64,000 nt of DNA from Heliomarina sp018223035 (GCA_018223035.1 JAAEZD010000010.1:62001-126000), one strand, 5' to 3'. Positions 16,553 to 25,266 are shown, numbered from the stretch's first letter. Notes: a model not told the origin generated them from the letters alone. Program-made: numbers and translations.

Positions 16553-16610
16553 CTTGCAAAAACGCAAAACGCTTTTGAAATCTTGCCACTTTCCATTGGA
16601 TTTTTGCAAG
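16553..16610. promoter_or_regulatory. Inverted repeats in the lysR-mmsA intergenic region
   Basis: CTTGCAAAAA (16553-16562) and TTTTTGCAAG (16601-16610) are a perfect 10-bp inverted pair 38 nt apart. Inside lies CAAAA-CGC-TTTTG (16565-16577), and TTGC-N6-GCAA overlaps the left arm. This symmetry fits recognition and activation sites of the divergent LysR protein. Confidence 0.5.
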
Positions 16611-16649
16611 CCTATCGTTCGCCCAAATGTAACTTGGAGGATTCTGAAC

Positions 16650-18149
16650 ATGCAGGAACTGACCCATTATATCGGCGGCGAGCACATCAAAGGCACGTCC
16701 GGCCGTTTCGCCGACGTCATGAACCCCGCCACCGGCGAAGTGCAGGCCAAGGTGCCACTCGCCTCTGCGGACGAACTCGACAAGGCTGTTCAGATCGCAG
16801 CCGAGGCCCAGCCCGCATGGGCCGCCACCAACCCGCAGCGCCGCGCCCGCGTGCTGATGAAATTCGTCGACCTGCTGAACCGCGACATGGACAAGCTGGC
16901 CGAAGCGCTGAGCCGTGAGCACGGCAAGACCCTGCCCGACGCCGCCGGTGACGTGCAGCGTGGCCTCGAGGTTGTCGAATACTGCATCGGCGCACCGCAG
17001 ATGCTGAAAGGCGAATATACCGACAATGCCGGCCCCGGCATCGACATGTATTCCATGCGCCAGGCGCTCGGGGTGACGGCGGGTATCACGCCGTTCAACT
17101 TCCCGGCCATGATCCCGATGTGGATGTTCGCGCCCGCCATCGCCTGCGGCAACGCCTTTATCCTCAAGCCGTCCGAGCGTGACCCTTCGGTGCCACTGAT
17201 GCTCGCAGAGCTGATGGAAGAAGCCGGTCTGCCCAAGGGCATCCTGCAGGTCGTCAATGGCGACAAGGAAGCCGTGGACGCGATCCTTTACCATGATGTG
17301 ATCCAGTCGATCGGCTTTGTCGGCTCGACCCCGATTGCCGAATACATCTATGGCACCGGCTGTTCGCAGGGCAAACGCGTCCAGTGCTTTGGCGGCGCCA
17401 AGAACCACATGATCGTCATGCCCGACGCCGATATGGATCAGGCCGCAGATGCGCTGATCGGTGCAGGCTACGGCGCGGCAGGCGAACGCTGCATGGCGAT
17501 TTCCGTCGCCGTTCCGGTCGGTGACGAAACCGCCGACCGCCTGATCGAGAAACTGGTACCCCGGATCGAAAAGCTGAAGGTTGGCCCCTATACTGCCGGG
17601 TCGGACGTGGATTACGGCCCCGTCGTCACCGCAGCCGCCAAGGAAAACATCCTGCGGCTGGTACAGACCGGCGTCGATCAGGGCGCGAAACTGGTGGTCG
17701 ATGGCCGCGATTTCTCGCTGCAGGGCTATGAAAACGGCTATTTCGTCGGGGCGCACCTGTTCGACAATGTCACCAAGGACATGGACATCTACAAGACCGA
17801 GATCTTTGGTCCGGTCCTGTCCACCGTCCGCGCCAAAACCTATGAAGAGGCGCTGTCGCTTGCGATGGACCACGAATATGGCAACGGCACCGCGATCTTT
17901 ACCCGCGACGGCGACACCGCCCGTGATTTCGCCAACCGGATCAATATCGGCATGGTCGGCATCAACGTCCCGATCCCGGTGCCGCTGGCCTATCACACCT
18001 TTGGTGGCTGGAAGAAATCGGTATTCGGCGATCTCAACCAGCACGGGCCCGATGCGTTCAAGTTCTACACGCGCACCAAGACCGTGACCGCGCGCTGGCC
18101 CTCGGGCCTCAAGGAAGGCGGCGAGTTCCACTTCAAACCGATGGACTGA
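16650..18149 (+). CDS. mmsA: Methylmalonate-semialdehyde dehydrogenase (CoA-acylating)
   Basis: A 499-residue aldehyde dehydrogenase of the MmsA type, converting (S)-methylmalonate semialdehyde to propionyl-CoA in valine catabolism. Visible are ITPFNFPAMIPMWM and FILKPSERDPS (cofactor site), FVGSTPIAEYIY, and the catalytic Cys in GAAGERCMAISVAV; GGWKKSVFGDLNQHG near the C-terminus is typical of the subfamily. GGAGG lies 9 nt before the ATG at 16650. It is divergent from a LysR gene and lies about 3-5 kb from the other valine genes. Confidence 0.93.
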   Translation: MQELTHYIGGEHIKGTSGRFADVMNPATGEVQAKVPLASADELDKAVQIAAEAQPAWAATNPQRRARVLMKFVDLLNRDMDKLAEALSREHGKTLPDAAGDVQRGLEVVEYCIGAPQMLKGEYTDNAGPGIDMYSMRQALGVTAGITPFNFPAMIPMWMFAPAIACGNAFILKPSERDPSVPLMLAELMEEAGLPKGILQVVNGDKEAVDAILYHDVIQSIGFVGSTPIAEYIYGTGCSQGKRVQCFGGAKNHMIVMPDADMDQAADALIGAGYGAAGERCMAISVAVPVGDETADRLIEKLVPRIEKLKVGPYTAGSDVDYGPVVTAAAKENILRLVQTGVDQGAKLVVDGRDFSLQGYENGYFVGAHLFDNVTKDMDIYKTEIFGPVLSTVRAKTYEEALSLAMDHEYGNGTAIFTRDGDTARDFANRINIGMVGINVPIPVPLAYHTFGGWKKSVFGDLNQHGPDAFKFYTRTKTVTARWPSGLKEGGEFHFKPMD

Positions 18150-18172
18150 TCCAAACCTTCAAGTGAATTTCA

Positions 18173-18203
18173 AAGGCCCGGGTGTTGCGCCCGGGCCTTT
18201 TTG
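18173..18203 (+). terminator. Rho-independent terminator after mmsA
   Basis: AAGGCCCGGG pairs with CCCGGGCCTT around a short loop, followed by T5. Confidence 0.9.
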
Positions 18204-18371
18204 TTGCGCATGGCGGGGGCCAGCCCCCTCTTGCCCTGCGGGCAATTCACCCCCGGGATATTTTTGAACCCAAAGAAGGTGGATAAGGCCGGTGCCTGCG
18301 TCGAAGGGGCAGCGTGACCCACGGCGCAAAAGCTGTAATAACGGCGCCGTACTGCTTTTTCCAGTGAGGTG

Positions 18372-18710
18372 ATGATGGCCCGCTCGCTCAACCAGATCGT
18401 GGAAAGCCAGATCAGCAAGGCCATTGCCGAAGGCCAGTTCGAAAAGCTCGATGGTGCGGGACAGCCGCTGCCGGACCGGTCGGGCATGGCCTATACGGAC
18501 ATGGCGACACAGGTGGCTGTGCGGATCATGGCCGAGTCCGGCACCCTGCCCGAGGAATTCCAGATCAAGAAACTGCTGGAGCCGGCGCGAGAAGCCTATC
18601 GCAATGCCCGTAGCGAAGAGGAAAAGCGGGTTGCCATGGCGCTGATCGCCGAGCTGGACCAGCGCTACAACACGGCGGTCGAGGCACGTCGGCGATTCAT
18701 GCGCGGGTGA
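18372..18710 (+). CDS. DUF1992 (DnaJ-homologue subfamily C member 28 conserved domain) protein
   Basis: A 112-residue protein with the DUF1992 signature: an N-terminal helix SLNQIVESQISKAIAEGQFEKLDGAGQPLP, then LPEEFQIKKLLEPAREAY and RRRFMRG. The domain is found C-terminal to J domains in eukaryotes but stands alone in bacteria; there is no J domain here and the function is not established. Two adjacent ATGs at 18372 and 18375 both have GAGG upstream; I use the first. Monocistronic, after the mmsA terminator. Confidence 0.85.
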   Translation: MMARSLNQIVESQISKAIAEGQFEKLDGAGQPLPDRSGMAYTDMATQVAVRIMAESGTLPEEFQIKKLLEPAREAYRNARSEEEKRVAMALIAELDQRYNTAVEARRRFMRG

Positions 18711-18788
18711 GTGTCAGGCGTGATGCCGGAGATCGCGTTTAGGGATCGCGGATCGCATGCACATGAGGCGAACCGTTTGAATGCACCC

Positions 18789-18813
18789 GGCCCCCACCTT
18801 TTCCGTGGGGGCC
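18789..18813. terminator. Hairpin between convergent genes
   Basis: GGCCCCCAC pairs perfectly with GTGGGGGCC around a 7-nt loop. There is no strong T run on either side, so it is a likely but weak terminator for the convergent DUF1992 and VPLPA-CTERM genes. Confidence 0.5.
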
Positions 18814-18839
18814 TTGCGAGATAACCTGTAGGATCTGGC

Positions 18840-19541
18840 TCAGGCCTTGCGGCGCCGCTTGAGCGCGAGGCAACCAAGTCCGCCCAAGAGCATCAGTCCG
18901 GGCGCGGGCAGCGGCACCGGTGCCACCTCTGGCGGTGTTTCCGGCCGGCCCACGCTTGGCGGGTTCGGGTTGCCACCGGTCCCGGTCGTGGGGATGAAAG
19001 GCGGAAACACGCCCGGGCTGCCCGGATCGACTGGCAGCGGCGTATAACTCGGGGTCGGATTGGACACGAGAACCACGGGCGCGGTCGGTTTCGCCGGTGT
19101 GGTCGGATAGCTCAACGCGAAGACCGAAGGGGTCGGCACGATGCGTGTCGGGTCATCGGCGCCCACGACCGGCGGCATGACCACGGTCACCAGCTGCGCC
19201 TCTTCGATACCGCAATGACCGATATCGAAATTGGGCGGAGCGATGCAGGCCCCCAGCACGCGCACCGGCTTGGACAGGACAGGTTCGGCACGCGCGAGGC
19301 AGATACCGGTTTCCACCGGCGACGGGATGCACGCGACCAGCACGAGGTTGGGATCGCGCCCGCGCCGGCTGGTTTCCTTGGCCTCTTTGTCGGTTTCGGT
19401 TTCGATCACCGTGCCCGGCATTTCATTGAAATAATTTGCCGACCCGGCATCGACAAGCGAGCGCGCCGAGATCTGGGCGGTCGGCGAGGTCAGGAAAAGG
19501 GCGCACAGGATCGTGGCGATAAAGGCAGGCCGCTTATACAT
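18840..19541 (-). CDS. VPLPA-CTERM secreted proline-rich protein
   Basis: A 233-residue protein with a signal peptide (MYKRPAFIATILCALFLTSPTAQIS), a middle part with several cysteines (about 70-130), a Pro/Thr/Val-rich stretch of about 70 residues that is probably extended or glycosylated, and the sorting signal VPLPAPGLMLLGGLGCLALKRRRKA at the C-terminus. It should be exported, then cut and anchored or released by the exosortase-type system. The start at 19541 is chosen for the signal peptide; the ribosome site is weak and the frame is open to 19724. No functional domain is recognised. Confidence 0.75.
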   Translation of the reverse strand: MYKRPAFIATILCALFLTSPTAQISARSLVDAGSANYFNEMPGTVIETETDKEAKETSRRGRDPNLVLVACIPSPVETGICLARAEPVLSKPVRVLGACIAPPNFDIGHCGIEEAQLVTVVMPPVVGADDPTRIVPTPSVFALSYPTTPAKPTAPVVLVSNPTPSYTPLPVDPGSPGVFPPFIPTTGTGGNPNPPSVGRPETPPEVAPVPLPAPGLMLLGGLGCLALKRRRKA

Positions 19542-19930
19542 CTCAACACTCAATACATTACCAAACTTCAACCAGTAGGGTCGGCTCTCGGCAGGTGGTT
19601 CCGACAGCAAGGTCATAGGTCGACCCCGGTTTCGCCATATTTCTGACACAGACGGCATCCGTGCAAGATTCATCGCCAAAACCGAGGAAAAGCGCCGAAT
19701 AACGGCGACAGTCCAACAGGACATCTTTCATTGTTTCCGGAGATAGAGGGAATAAGGGCGCAGCGCGCCCGGGCTTTTGGAGGGCCTTCTGGCCGTCAAA
19801 GTAGAATCATCTGCCCCGGCGCTCGCCTGAAACCCTTGTTACCAAGGCCCGTTTATCCCAAGCCAAAGCGTCTGTCACAAAAAAAAGCGGCCCGTAGGCC
19901 GCTCTCTTTCGCAAGTAAAAGCCTGTTTGA
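19542..19930. other. 389-bp gap between two VPLPA-type genes
   Basis: It contains the terminator of the rightward neighbour at 19877-19903 and presumably the promoter of the VPLPA-CTERM gene to the left. Nothing else is supported. Confidence 0.6.
19877..19903 (-). terminator. Rho-independent terminator of the 195-aa VPLPA-type gene
   Basis: On the minus strand, AGCGGCC-TACG-GGCCGCT is followed by a run of eight T. Confidence 0.92.
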
Positions 19931-20518
19931 TCAGGCTTTCTTGCGTCGTTTCATGGCTGCAAAACCACCCATGCCAGCGATCAGAAGCCAGCCCGCTGCG
20001 GGAACCGGAACCGACGTCAGCGACTCGGGCGCGGTCCAGAACGAAATGTGCGAATAACCCGGCTGCTGGCCGCCGTTGCCTAGGATACCCAGAGTCGAGA
20101 AAGACCCGGAGTTCACGAAACCAACGTCATACAGCGCAAAGGAATTCGCCGCCTTCACGGTGATATAAGCGATATTGACGAGATTATCGAGCACGTCCCA
20201 GTTGCCCGAGGTCGACCCGGTGATCGAGAACAGGCCGGCGTTGTCGTCGCTTTTACCATAAAGCGAGATGTCAACGGCCGTGCCGGTTGCGCCGAGGATT
20301 GCCGCTTCGACCGAAGCTTCGTCATCACCGCCGCCAGCGTTGGAGTAGATTCCATCGCCGCCGTTGGGATAACCCTTAGCCGTTCCGGAAATGCAGCCGT
20401 CCGCCGCCAGATCGATGCCGCCATTGCTGCAATAGTAAACCGGGGCAGCCGAAGCGGCATTCAACGTCCCGATCAAGAGTGTTGCGGCAGCTGCCGCGAC
20501 ATACATTAACTTCTTCAA
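19931..20518 (-). CDS. VPLPA-CTERM-type secreted protein (VPVPA variant)
   Basis: A 195-residue exported protein with a signal peptide (MKKLMYVAAAAATLLIGTLNAASA), a Gly/Asn/Ser-rich middle region and the C-terminal signal VPVPAAGWLLIAGMGGFAAMKRRKKA, a VPLPA-CTERM variant. It has two Cys in its N-terminal part (YYCSNGGIDLAADGCISG). I place the start at a TTG (20518) because GAGGGGG lies 5 nt upstream and a KK-bearing signal peptide results; the first in-frame ATG at 20506 would lose these lysines. It ends at a strong terminator. Confidence 0.78.
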   Translation of the reverse strand: MKKLMYVAAAAATLLIGTLNAASAAPVYYCSNGGIDLAADGCISGTAKGYPNGGDGIYSNAGGGDDEASVEAAILGATGTAVDISLYGKSDDNAGLFSITGSTSGNWDVLDNLVNIAYITVKAANSFALYDVGFVNSGSFSTLGILGNGGQQPGYSHISFWTAPESLTSVPVPAAGWLLIAGMGGFAAMKRRKKA

Positions 20519-21127
20519 ATTAACCCCCTCGTGGGACCTGCCCACAACAAGAAACAGACTGATACAATTTCGACAGTCCCGCTTTATTTACCATAAAACC
20601 ACTTACTTCCAAAGGTTTTATATAGTCATACTCATTGTTTACGGCTTTGTTTCCGCGCACACGCAATACGTGTATCCAACAGGATTACGGCGACAGCCCG
20701 AAGCTGATGACGCCAAACAGGAGCAGGTTGAACGGCCAGGACTACAAGCTTAAAAAGCTAAAACTCTATGTGAATATTCATTTTTTTTAGCGAAGCACTC
20801 GCGGTCGCAGGATCGCTTCCCAACTCTCTTAGCCGATCTCTCGCCGCCGTAAGACGCAACCGAAAATTGCAAAAATAACTTCCGGAACGCACCGCCTAAC
20901 AGGCCGACTAAACGTTAGCCCCCCAAGTCACCAATCTGTTACCGCCCCCTGCCACCAAATCTCCACATTTCAGTCCGCCCCCCGACAGAATCAGTCAATC
21001 CGCAAACGGACCGCCCTCCCCGCGTTTCTGCAAACCCGCTTTGCAAGCTACCACCTTGAACGCCCCGCGCATGCAGAGTACCCAAGAAGCGACTGTTATA
21101 TCACGATATCCAAGTCTGGGAGGGATC
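20519..21127. other. 609-bp non-coding region
   Basis: AT-rich next to the VPVPA gene (promoter expected there) and pyrimidine-rich toward the acyl-CoA dehydrogenase. I see no supported gene, tRNA, or strong repeat; only very short frames without ribosome sites. The region is long for this genome and could hide an sRNA. Confidence 0.5.
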
Positions 21128-22270
21128 ATGGATTTTGCGCTGAACGAGGAACAGGTGGCCATCTTCGATATGGCCCACGATTTCGGCCAGGAAAAGATCG
21201 CCCCCAACGCCCGGAAATGGGAAGCGGAAGGCATGATCCCCAAGTCTCTCTGGCCGGAAATCGGCGCGCTTGGTTTCGGTGGGCTGTACGTGGATGAGGA
21301 TTCCGGCGGCTCCGGTCTTTCGCGGCTCGATGCGACGCTGGTGTTTGAGGCGCTGAGCATGGCCTGCCCCTCGGTGGCGGCCTTTCTCTCCATCCATAAC
21401 ATGTGCGCGCGCATGATCGACAGTTTCGGCAGTGACGAGCTGAAATCGCGTGTCCTGCCCCGCGCCCTCACGATGGAACTGGTGCTCTCCTATTGTCTTA
21501 CCGAACCCGGATCGGGTTCTGACGCCGCCGCACTCAAGACCCGCGCAGAGCGCAGCAATGACGGGTACACAGTCAACGGCACCAAGGCGTTTATCTCGGG
21601 CGGCGGGTACTCTGACGCCTACGTCTGCATGGTCCGCACCGGCGATGACGGGTTCAAGGGTGTCTCGACCCTCTATGTCGAAGACGGCACACCCGGGCTC
21701 AGCTTTGGCGCGCTTGAGGACAAGATGGGATGGCGCAGCCAGCCCACAGCGCAGGTGCAATTCGACGATTGCAAGGTTCCGGCGGAAAACCTCGTCGGCA
21801 CCGAGGGCGAAGGATTCAAATACGCGATGATGGGGCTTGACGGCGGACGCCTCAATATCGCTGCCTGTTCGCTCGGCGCGGCTCAGACCGCCCTGAACCA
21901 GACGCTTGTCTACATGTCCGAGCGCAAGGCATTCGGCCAAAGCATCGACCAGTTTCAGGGCCTCCAATTCCGCCTCGCGGATATGGAGATTGAATTGCAG
22001 GCCGCCCGCACCTTCCTGCGGCAGGCGGCGTGGAAGCTGGACCAGAAAGCGCCCGACGCCACCAAGTTCTGCGCCATGGCCAAGAAATTCGTGACCGAGG
22101 CGGGCTCGAAGATCGTCAACCAGTGCCTTCAGCTGCACGGCGGCTACGGCTACCTCGCCGATTACGGGATCGAGAAACTGGTGCGCGACCTGCGCGTTCA
22201 CGAAATCCTCGAAGGGACCAATGAAATCATGCGCGTCATCGTTGCCCGACAAATGCTTGCCTCGAAATGA
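21128..22270 (+). CDS. Acyl-CoA dehydrogenase, probable isobutyryl-CoA dehydrogenase
   Basis: A 380-residue FAD-dependent acyl-CoA dehydrogenase: N-terminal helical domain, the beta domain with YCLTEPGSGSDAAALKT (about 140-156), and the C-terminal helical domain with QCLQLHGGYGYLADYGIEKLVRDLRVHEILEGTNEIMR. The catalytic Glu is in ILEGTNEIMR, very like human ACAD8 (isobutyryl-CoA dehydrogenase). It would oxidise isobutyryl-CoA to methacrylyl-CoA in valine breakdown. GGAGG precedes ATG 21128. Its stop overlaps the next start by 4 nt. A broader branched or short-chain range cannot be excluded. Confidence 0.88.
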   Translation: MDFALNEEQVAIFDMAHDFGQEKIAPNARKWEAEGMIPKSLWPEIGALGFGGLYVDEDSGGSGLSRLDATLVFEALSMACPSVAAFLSIHNMCARMIDSFGSDELKSRVLPRALTMELVLSYCLTEPGSGSDAAALKTRAERSNDGYTVNGTKAFISGGGYSDAYVCMVRTGDDGFKGVSTLYVEDGTPGLSFGALEDKMGWRSQPTAQVQFDDCKVPAENLVGTEGEGFKYAMMGLDGGRLNIAACSLGAAQTALNQTLVYMSERKAFGQSIDQFQGLQFRLADMEIELQAARTFLRQAAWKLDQKAPDATKFCAMAKKFVTEAGSKIVNQCLQLHGGYGYLADYGIEKLVRDLRVHEILEGTNEIMRVIVARQMLASK

Positions 22271-23301
22271 GCGATATCGACATCCGGATCGAGAACAAGA
22301 CCGGTCATATCACGCTCAACAGGCCCAAGGCGCTGAACGCGCTGACTTATGACATGTGTCTCGCCATCGACCGGGCGCTGATCGACTGGGCCGGGGACAG
22401 CGGCGTCAAACAGGTGCTGATCGACGCCAAGGGCGGCAAGGCCTTCTGCGCCGGCGGCGACATCGCCGAACTCTACCGCACCGGGACCGAAGGTGATTAC
22501 GCTTATGGCCGCCAGTTCTGGCGCGACGAATACCGGATGAACGCGCGTATTGCCAATCACCCCAAGCCGGTGATCAGCTTTCTGCAGGGCTTTACCATGG
22601 GTGGCGGCGTCGGCGTCGGCTGTCACGGCTCGACCCGCATCGTCGGCGAAACCAGCCAGATCTCAATGCCCGAATGCGGCATCGGGCTTGTACCGGACGT
22701 GGGCGGCAGCCAGCTTCTGGCCCAGATGAACGGCCTCCGCCCCGGTCTTGGCACATGGGTCGGTCTGACCGGGCACCGGCTGCAATCAAGCGATGCGATC
22801 CTCGGTTTCGGCGCGGTGTTCCAGCCCGAAGTCACCTGGGAGGCGCTCAAGACGCAGATGATCGCCGACAGTGCCGTCCAGCTTGTCGAACTCGACGCGC
22901 CCCACGCCCCGATTTCCGAACATCTCGACGAGATGGCGCGGCATTTCAATCAGGTCACCCCCGCCGCCATGCTCGACTCGCTCGAAGGCGACAGCTCGGA
23001 TCTTGCGCAGGCCGCTGCCAAAGCCCTGCGCCGCGCCAGTCCCCTCGCCGTCGCCTGCCATCATGAGATTCTGCGCCGTCTCGATTTCGACAGCACCATC
23101 GAGGATGCGCTGAAACTCGAATACCGCTTTACATGGCGCGCGATGGAACATGGCGATTTCCTCGAAGGCATCCGCGCCCAGATCATCGACAAGGACCGCA
23201 ACCCCAAATGGAAGCACAGCAGCCTCGACGACGTCACCGATGACGAAGTCGAGGACATGCTGGCGCCGCTGGGTGAGGACGAGCTGACTTTCGACGCTTG
23301 A
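22267..23301 (+). CDS. 3-hydroxyisobutyryl-CoA hydrolase (enoyl-CoA hydratase/isomerase family)
   Basis: A 344-residue crotonase-fold protein, longer than enoyl-CoA hydratases (about 260) and typical of HIBCH. Motifs: AFCAGGDI (oxyanion hole), FTMGGGVGVGCHG, and MPECGIGLVPDVGGSQLL, which matches the HIBCH signature with its catalytic Glu and Asp. It would release free 3-hydroxyisobutyrate from its CoA ester. The ATGA overlap with the dehydrogenase and the 11-nt gap to mmsB make a three-gene valine operon. No separate short enoyl-CoA hydratase for the step between is seen in the window. Confidence 0.88.
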   Translation: MSDIDIRIENKTGHITLNRPKALNALTYDMCLAIDRALIDWAGDSGVKQVLIDAKGGKAFCAGGDIAELYRTGTEGDYAYGRQFWRDEYRMNARIANHPKPVISFLQGFTMGGGVGVGCHGSTRIVGETSQISMPECGIGLVPDVGGSQLLAQMNGLRPGLGTWVGLTGHRLQSSDAILGFGAVFQPEVTWEALKTQMIADSAVQLVELDAPHAPISEHLDEMARHFNQVTPAAMLDSLEGDSSDLAQAAAKALRRASPLAVACHHEILRRLDFDSTIEDALKLEYRFTWRAMEHGDFLEGIRAQIIDKDRNPKWKHSSLDDVTDDEVEDMLAPLGEDELTFDA

Positions 23302-23312
23302 GGAGAGGCGAC

Positions 23313-24188
23313 ATGAACATCGGATTTATCGGACTTGGCAACATGGGTGGCCCGATGGCGGCCAATCTCGCGAAAGCCGGGCACAACGTCACCGGCTTTG
23401 ACACGGCCAAGTTCAGCATCAACGGCGTCGACATCGCCGAGAGTGCAACCGCCGCGGTCGAAGGCGCCGACGTGGTCATCACCATGCTGCCCAACGGCGA
23501 CATACTGCGCAGCGTCGCCGATCAGATCATCCCCGCCATGCGCCACGGCGCAACCCTCGTCGATTGCTCAACCGTCGATGTGGACAGCGCCCGCGCCGTC
23601 GCGGCGCAGGCCGAAGAGGCCGGGATGCTGGCAGTCGACGCGCCCGTGTCGGGCGGTGTCGGCGGCGCCACCAACGGCACGCTGACCTTCATGGCAGGCG
23701 GCTCTGATGCTGCGTTCGCTCGGGCCGAGCCGCTTTTCGACATCATGGGCCAAAAGGCCGTCCATTGCGGTGCCGCCGGTGCGGGGCAATCCGCCAAGAT
23801 TTGCAACAACATGATCCTTGGCGTCACCATGATTGCCACCTGCGAGGCCTTCGCGCTTGCCGACAAGCTGGGCCTCGATCGGCAAAAGATGTTCGACGTG
23901 GTGTCGACCTCTTCGGGCTATAGCTGGTCGATGAACGCCTATTGCCCTGCCCCCGGCATCGGGCCGGAAAGCCCTGCCGATAACGACTATAAACCCGGAT
24001 TTGCCGCCGATCTGATGCTAAAGGACCTGCGCCTCTCGCAGCAGGCCGCCGAAAGCGCCGATGCGGATACGCCCATGGGGCAGCTCGCTCAGTCCCTCTA
24101 TGCGCGCTTTGTCGAAGAAGAAGACGGCAAGGGCCGCGACTTCAGCGCGATGCTCCCCCGGTTCGAAAAGCGCAACCGCGAGGGTTAA
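23313..24188 (+). CDS. mmsB: 3-hydroxyisobutyrate dehydrogenase
   Basis: A 291-residue beta-hydroxyacid dehydrogenase that oxidises 3-hydroxyisobutyrate to methylmalonate semialdehyde, the substrate of MmsA. It shows the Rossmann motif GFIGLGNMGGPMA, substrate loop DAPVSGGVGGA, and the catalytic Lys in GAGQSAKICNNM. The start at 23313 has GGAGAGG upstream; four codons earlier the frame is open but lacks support. Last gene of the operon. Confidence 0.93.
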   Translation: MNIGFIGLGNMGGPMAANLAKAGHNVTGFDTAKFSINGVDIAESATAAVEGADVVITMLPNGDILRSVADQIIPAMRHGATLVDCSTVDVDSARAVAAQAEEAGMLAVDAPVSGGVGGATNGTLTFMAGGSDAAFARAEPLFDIMGQKAVHCGAAGAGQSAKICNNMILGVTMIATCEAFALADKLGLDRQKMFDVVSTSSGYSWSMNAYCPAPGIGPESPADNDYKPGFAADLMLKDLRLSQQAAESADADTPMGQLAQSLYARFVEEEDGKGRDFSAMLPRFEKRNREG

Positions 24189-24278
24189 CGAAACAATTCT
24201 TGCTGTTCTTGAAAACAGCGGGGAACCAAAGCGGCGCGGCGAGCGTTTGCAGCTATAAATAGCTGACGAGCCGCGCCA

Positions 24279-24629
24279 ATGAACCTTTCCAATATCGCCA
24301 TCCTGAGCATTCTTGTATCGCTTATGACCTATGTGCCGGCTCAGGCCAGTGCGCGGATCATGACCGCTGAGGAAGAGGTTGGAACGGATACCTGTATCTC
24401 CGAAGCCATTGTATCGGCCTGCGCGCTACCCCTTTTGATCGCGCCGACCGTAACGGATGAGATAGAAGACAGTTTTGAGCGGATCGATCAAGACGACGAT
24501 GGCTTCGACGACGCCTTCAATCATTTCGAAGATCGCAATGGACGTCGCCCAATGGCTAAACCGCTGCTGCGCACCGAACCGATCTACGCGCCGATTTTCG
24601 AGACAATGCGCCCGACGGTCACGCAATAA
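24279..24629 (+). CDS. Small secreted protein with an Asp-rich putative calcium loop
   Basis: A 116-residue protein with a signal peptide (MNLSNIAILSILVSLMTYVPAQASA), two Cys (about 39 and 48), and DQDDDGFDDAF (about 70-80), an Asp-spaced loop resembling EF-hand or thrombospondin type 3 calcium sites. The rest is not recognised. It is probably periplasmic or extracellular. Separate from mmsB by 90 nt; no terminator seen. Possibly lineage-specific. Confidence 0.55.
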   Translation: MNLSNIAILSILVSLMTYVPAQASARIMTAEEEVGTDTCISEAIVSACALPLLIAPTVTDEIEDSFERIDQDDDGFDDAFNHFEDRNGRRPMAKPLLRTEPIYAPIFETMRPTVTQ

Positions 24630-24864
24630 TCCTCTGAATATTCTTCAAAATACTAATGCCGCTCCCGAGGCCGGGATGTGCTCTCCAGAGATGCGCACGC
24701 CCTCCCGAACCGTGCTCAGACAACCAGTTGAGAGATTTATCCGTCAGCAATTGGACGCAATAAGCGGACTACCGGCGAAGCAAGCGGATTCTTGCACTGG
24801 GAGCATTAACCGGGAACCCCTCGCCACGGAAAGGTGTTAGTCCAGCAACAGAAAGGATTTAACG

Positions 24865-25266
24865 ATGAAACCTTTGAACTTTGTCATGCCCCTTTGCGCC
24901 GCCGTTGCGCTGACCCTTCCCGGTGTCGCCCTCGCCAACAACGGCAAACCGAACAAAGCCAACGCACAACAGGTCGCGTCGAACTGCCCGCCGGGTCTCG
25001 CCAAAAAGAACCCGCCCTGTGTTCCCCCCGGACAGGCGAAAAAGCAGCTCGATCCAATTTACGAGAATGATCAGTACGACGATCATTATGACTATCGCAT
25101 CGGAGAACGCGTCGACAGCGATTATGTCGTCATCGAGCGTCCCCAACGCTATGGCCTTGACCCGAACGCCACCTACTACCGAGTGGGCGACGGCGTCTAT
25201 CAGGTCGACCGTGAAACCAGCGAAATCCTTGCAGTGATCGGGCTTGCGAACCGCCTGCTCAACTGA
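24865..25266 (+). CDS. RcnB-like secreted protein
   Basis: A 133-residue periplasmic protein with a signal peptide (to about ALAN, residue 25), a basic CPPGLAKKNPPCVPPGQAKK segment with two Cys, an acidic/aromatic linker (YENDQYDDHYDYR) and the C-terminal RYGLDPNATYYRVGDGVYQVDRETSEILAVIG, the RcnB-like domain. RcnB affects Ni/Co homeostasis in E. coli; the role here is unknown. AAAGGA sits 8 nt before the ATG. Proteins of this type next to uvrA are, as I recall, sometimes mislabelled excinuclease subunit A; nothing in the sequence supports that name. Confidence 0.75.
   Translation: MKPLNFVMPLCAAVALTLPGVALANNGKPNKANAQQVASNCPPGLAKKNPPCVPPGQAKKQLDPIYENDQYDDHYDYRIGERVDSDYVVIERPQRYGLDPNATYYRVGDGVYQVDRETSEILAVIGLANRLLN

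Noticed and set aside
16386..18131. 581-codon open frame on the minus strand opposite mmsA
   Set aside because: It is antisense to a well-supported gene, a common by-product of high-GC codon use; the translation is rich in His/Arg/Asp without any family pattern.
20707..20791. 27-codon frame in the 609-bp gap
   Set aside because: No ribosome site and no protein-like features.
24200..24220. GCTGTT/AACAGC hairpin after mmsB
   Set aside because: Six pairs only and no T run, so not a credible terminator.
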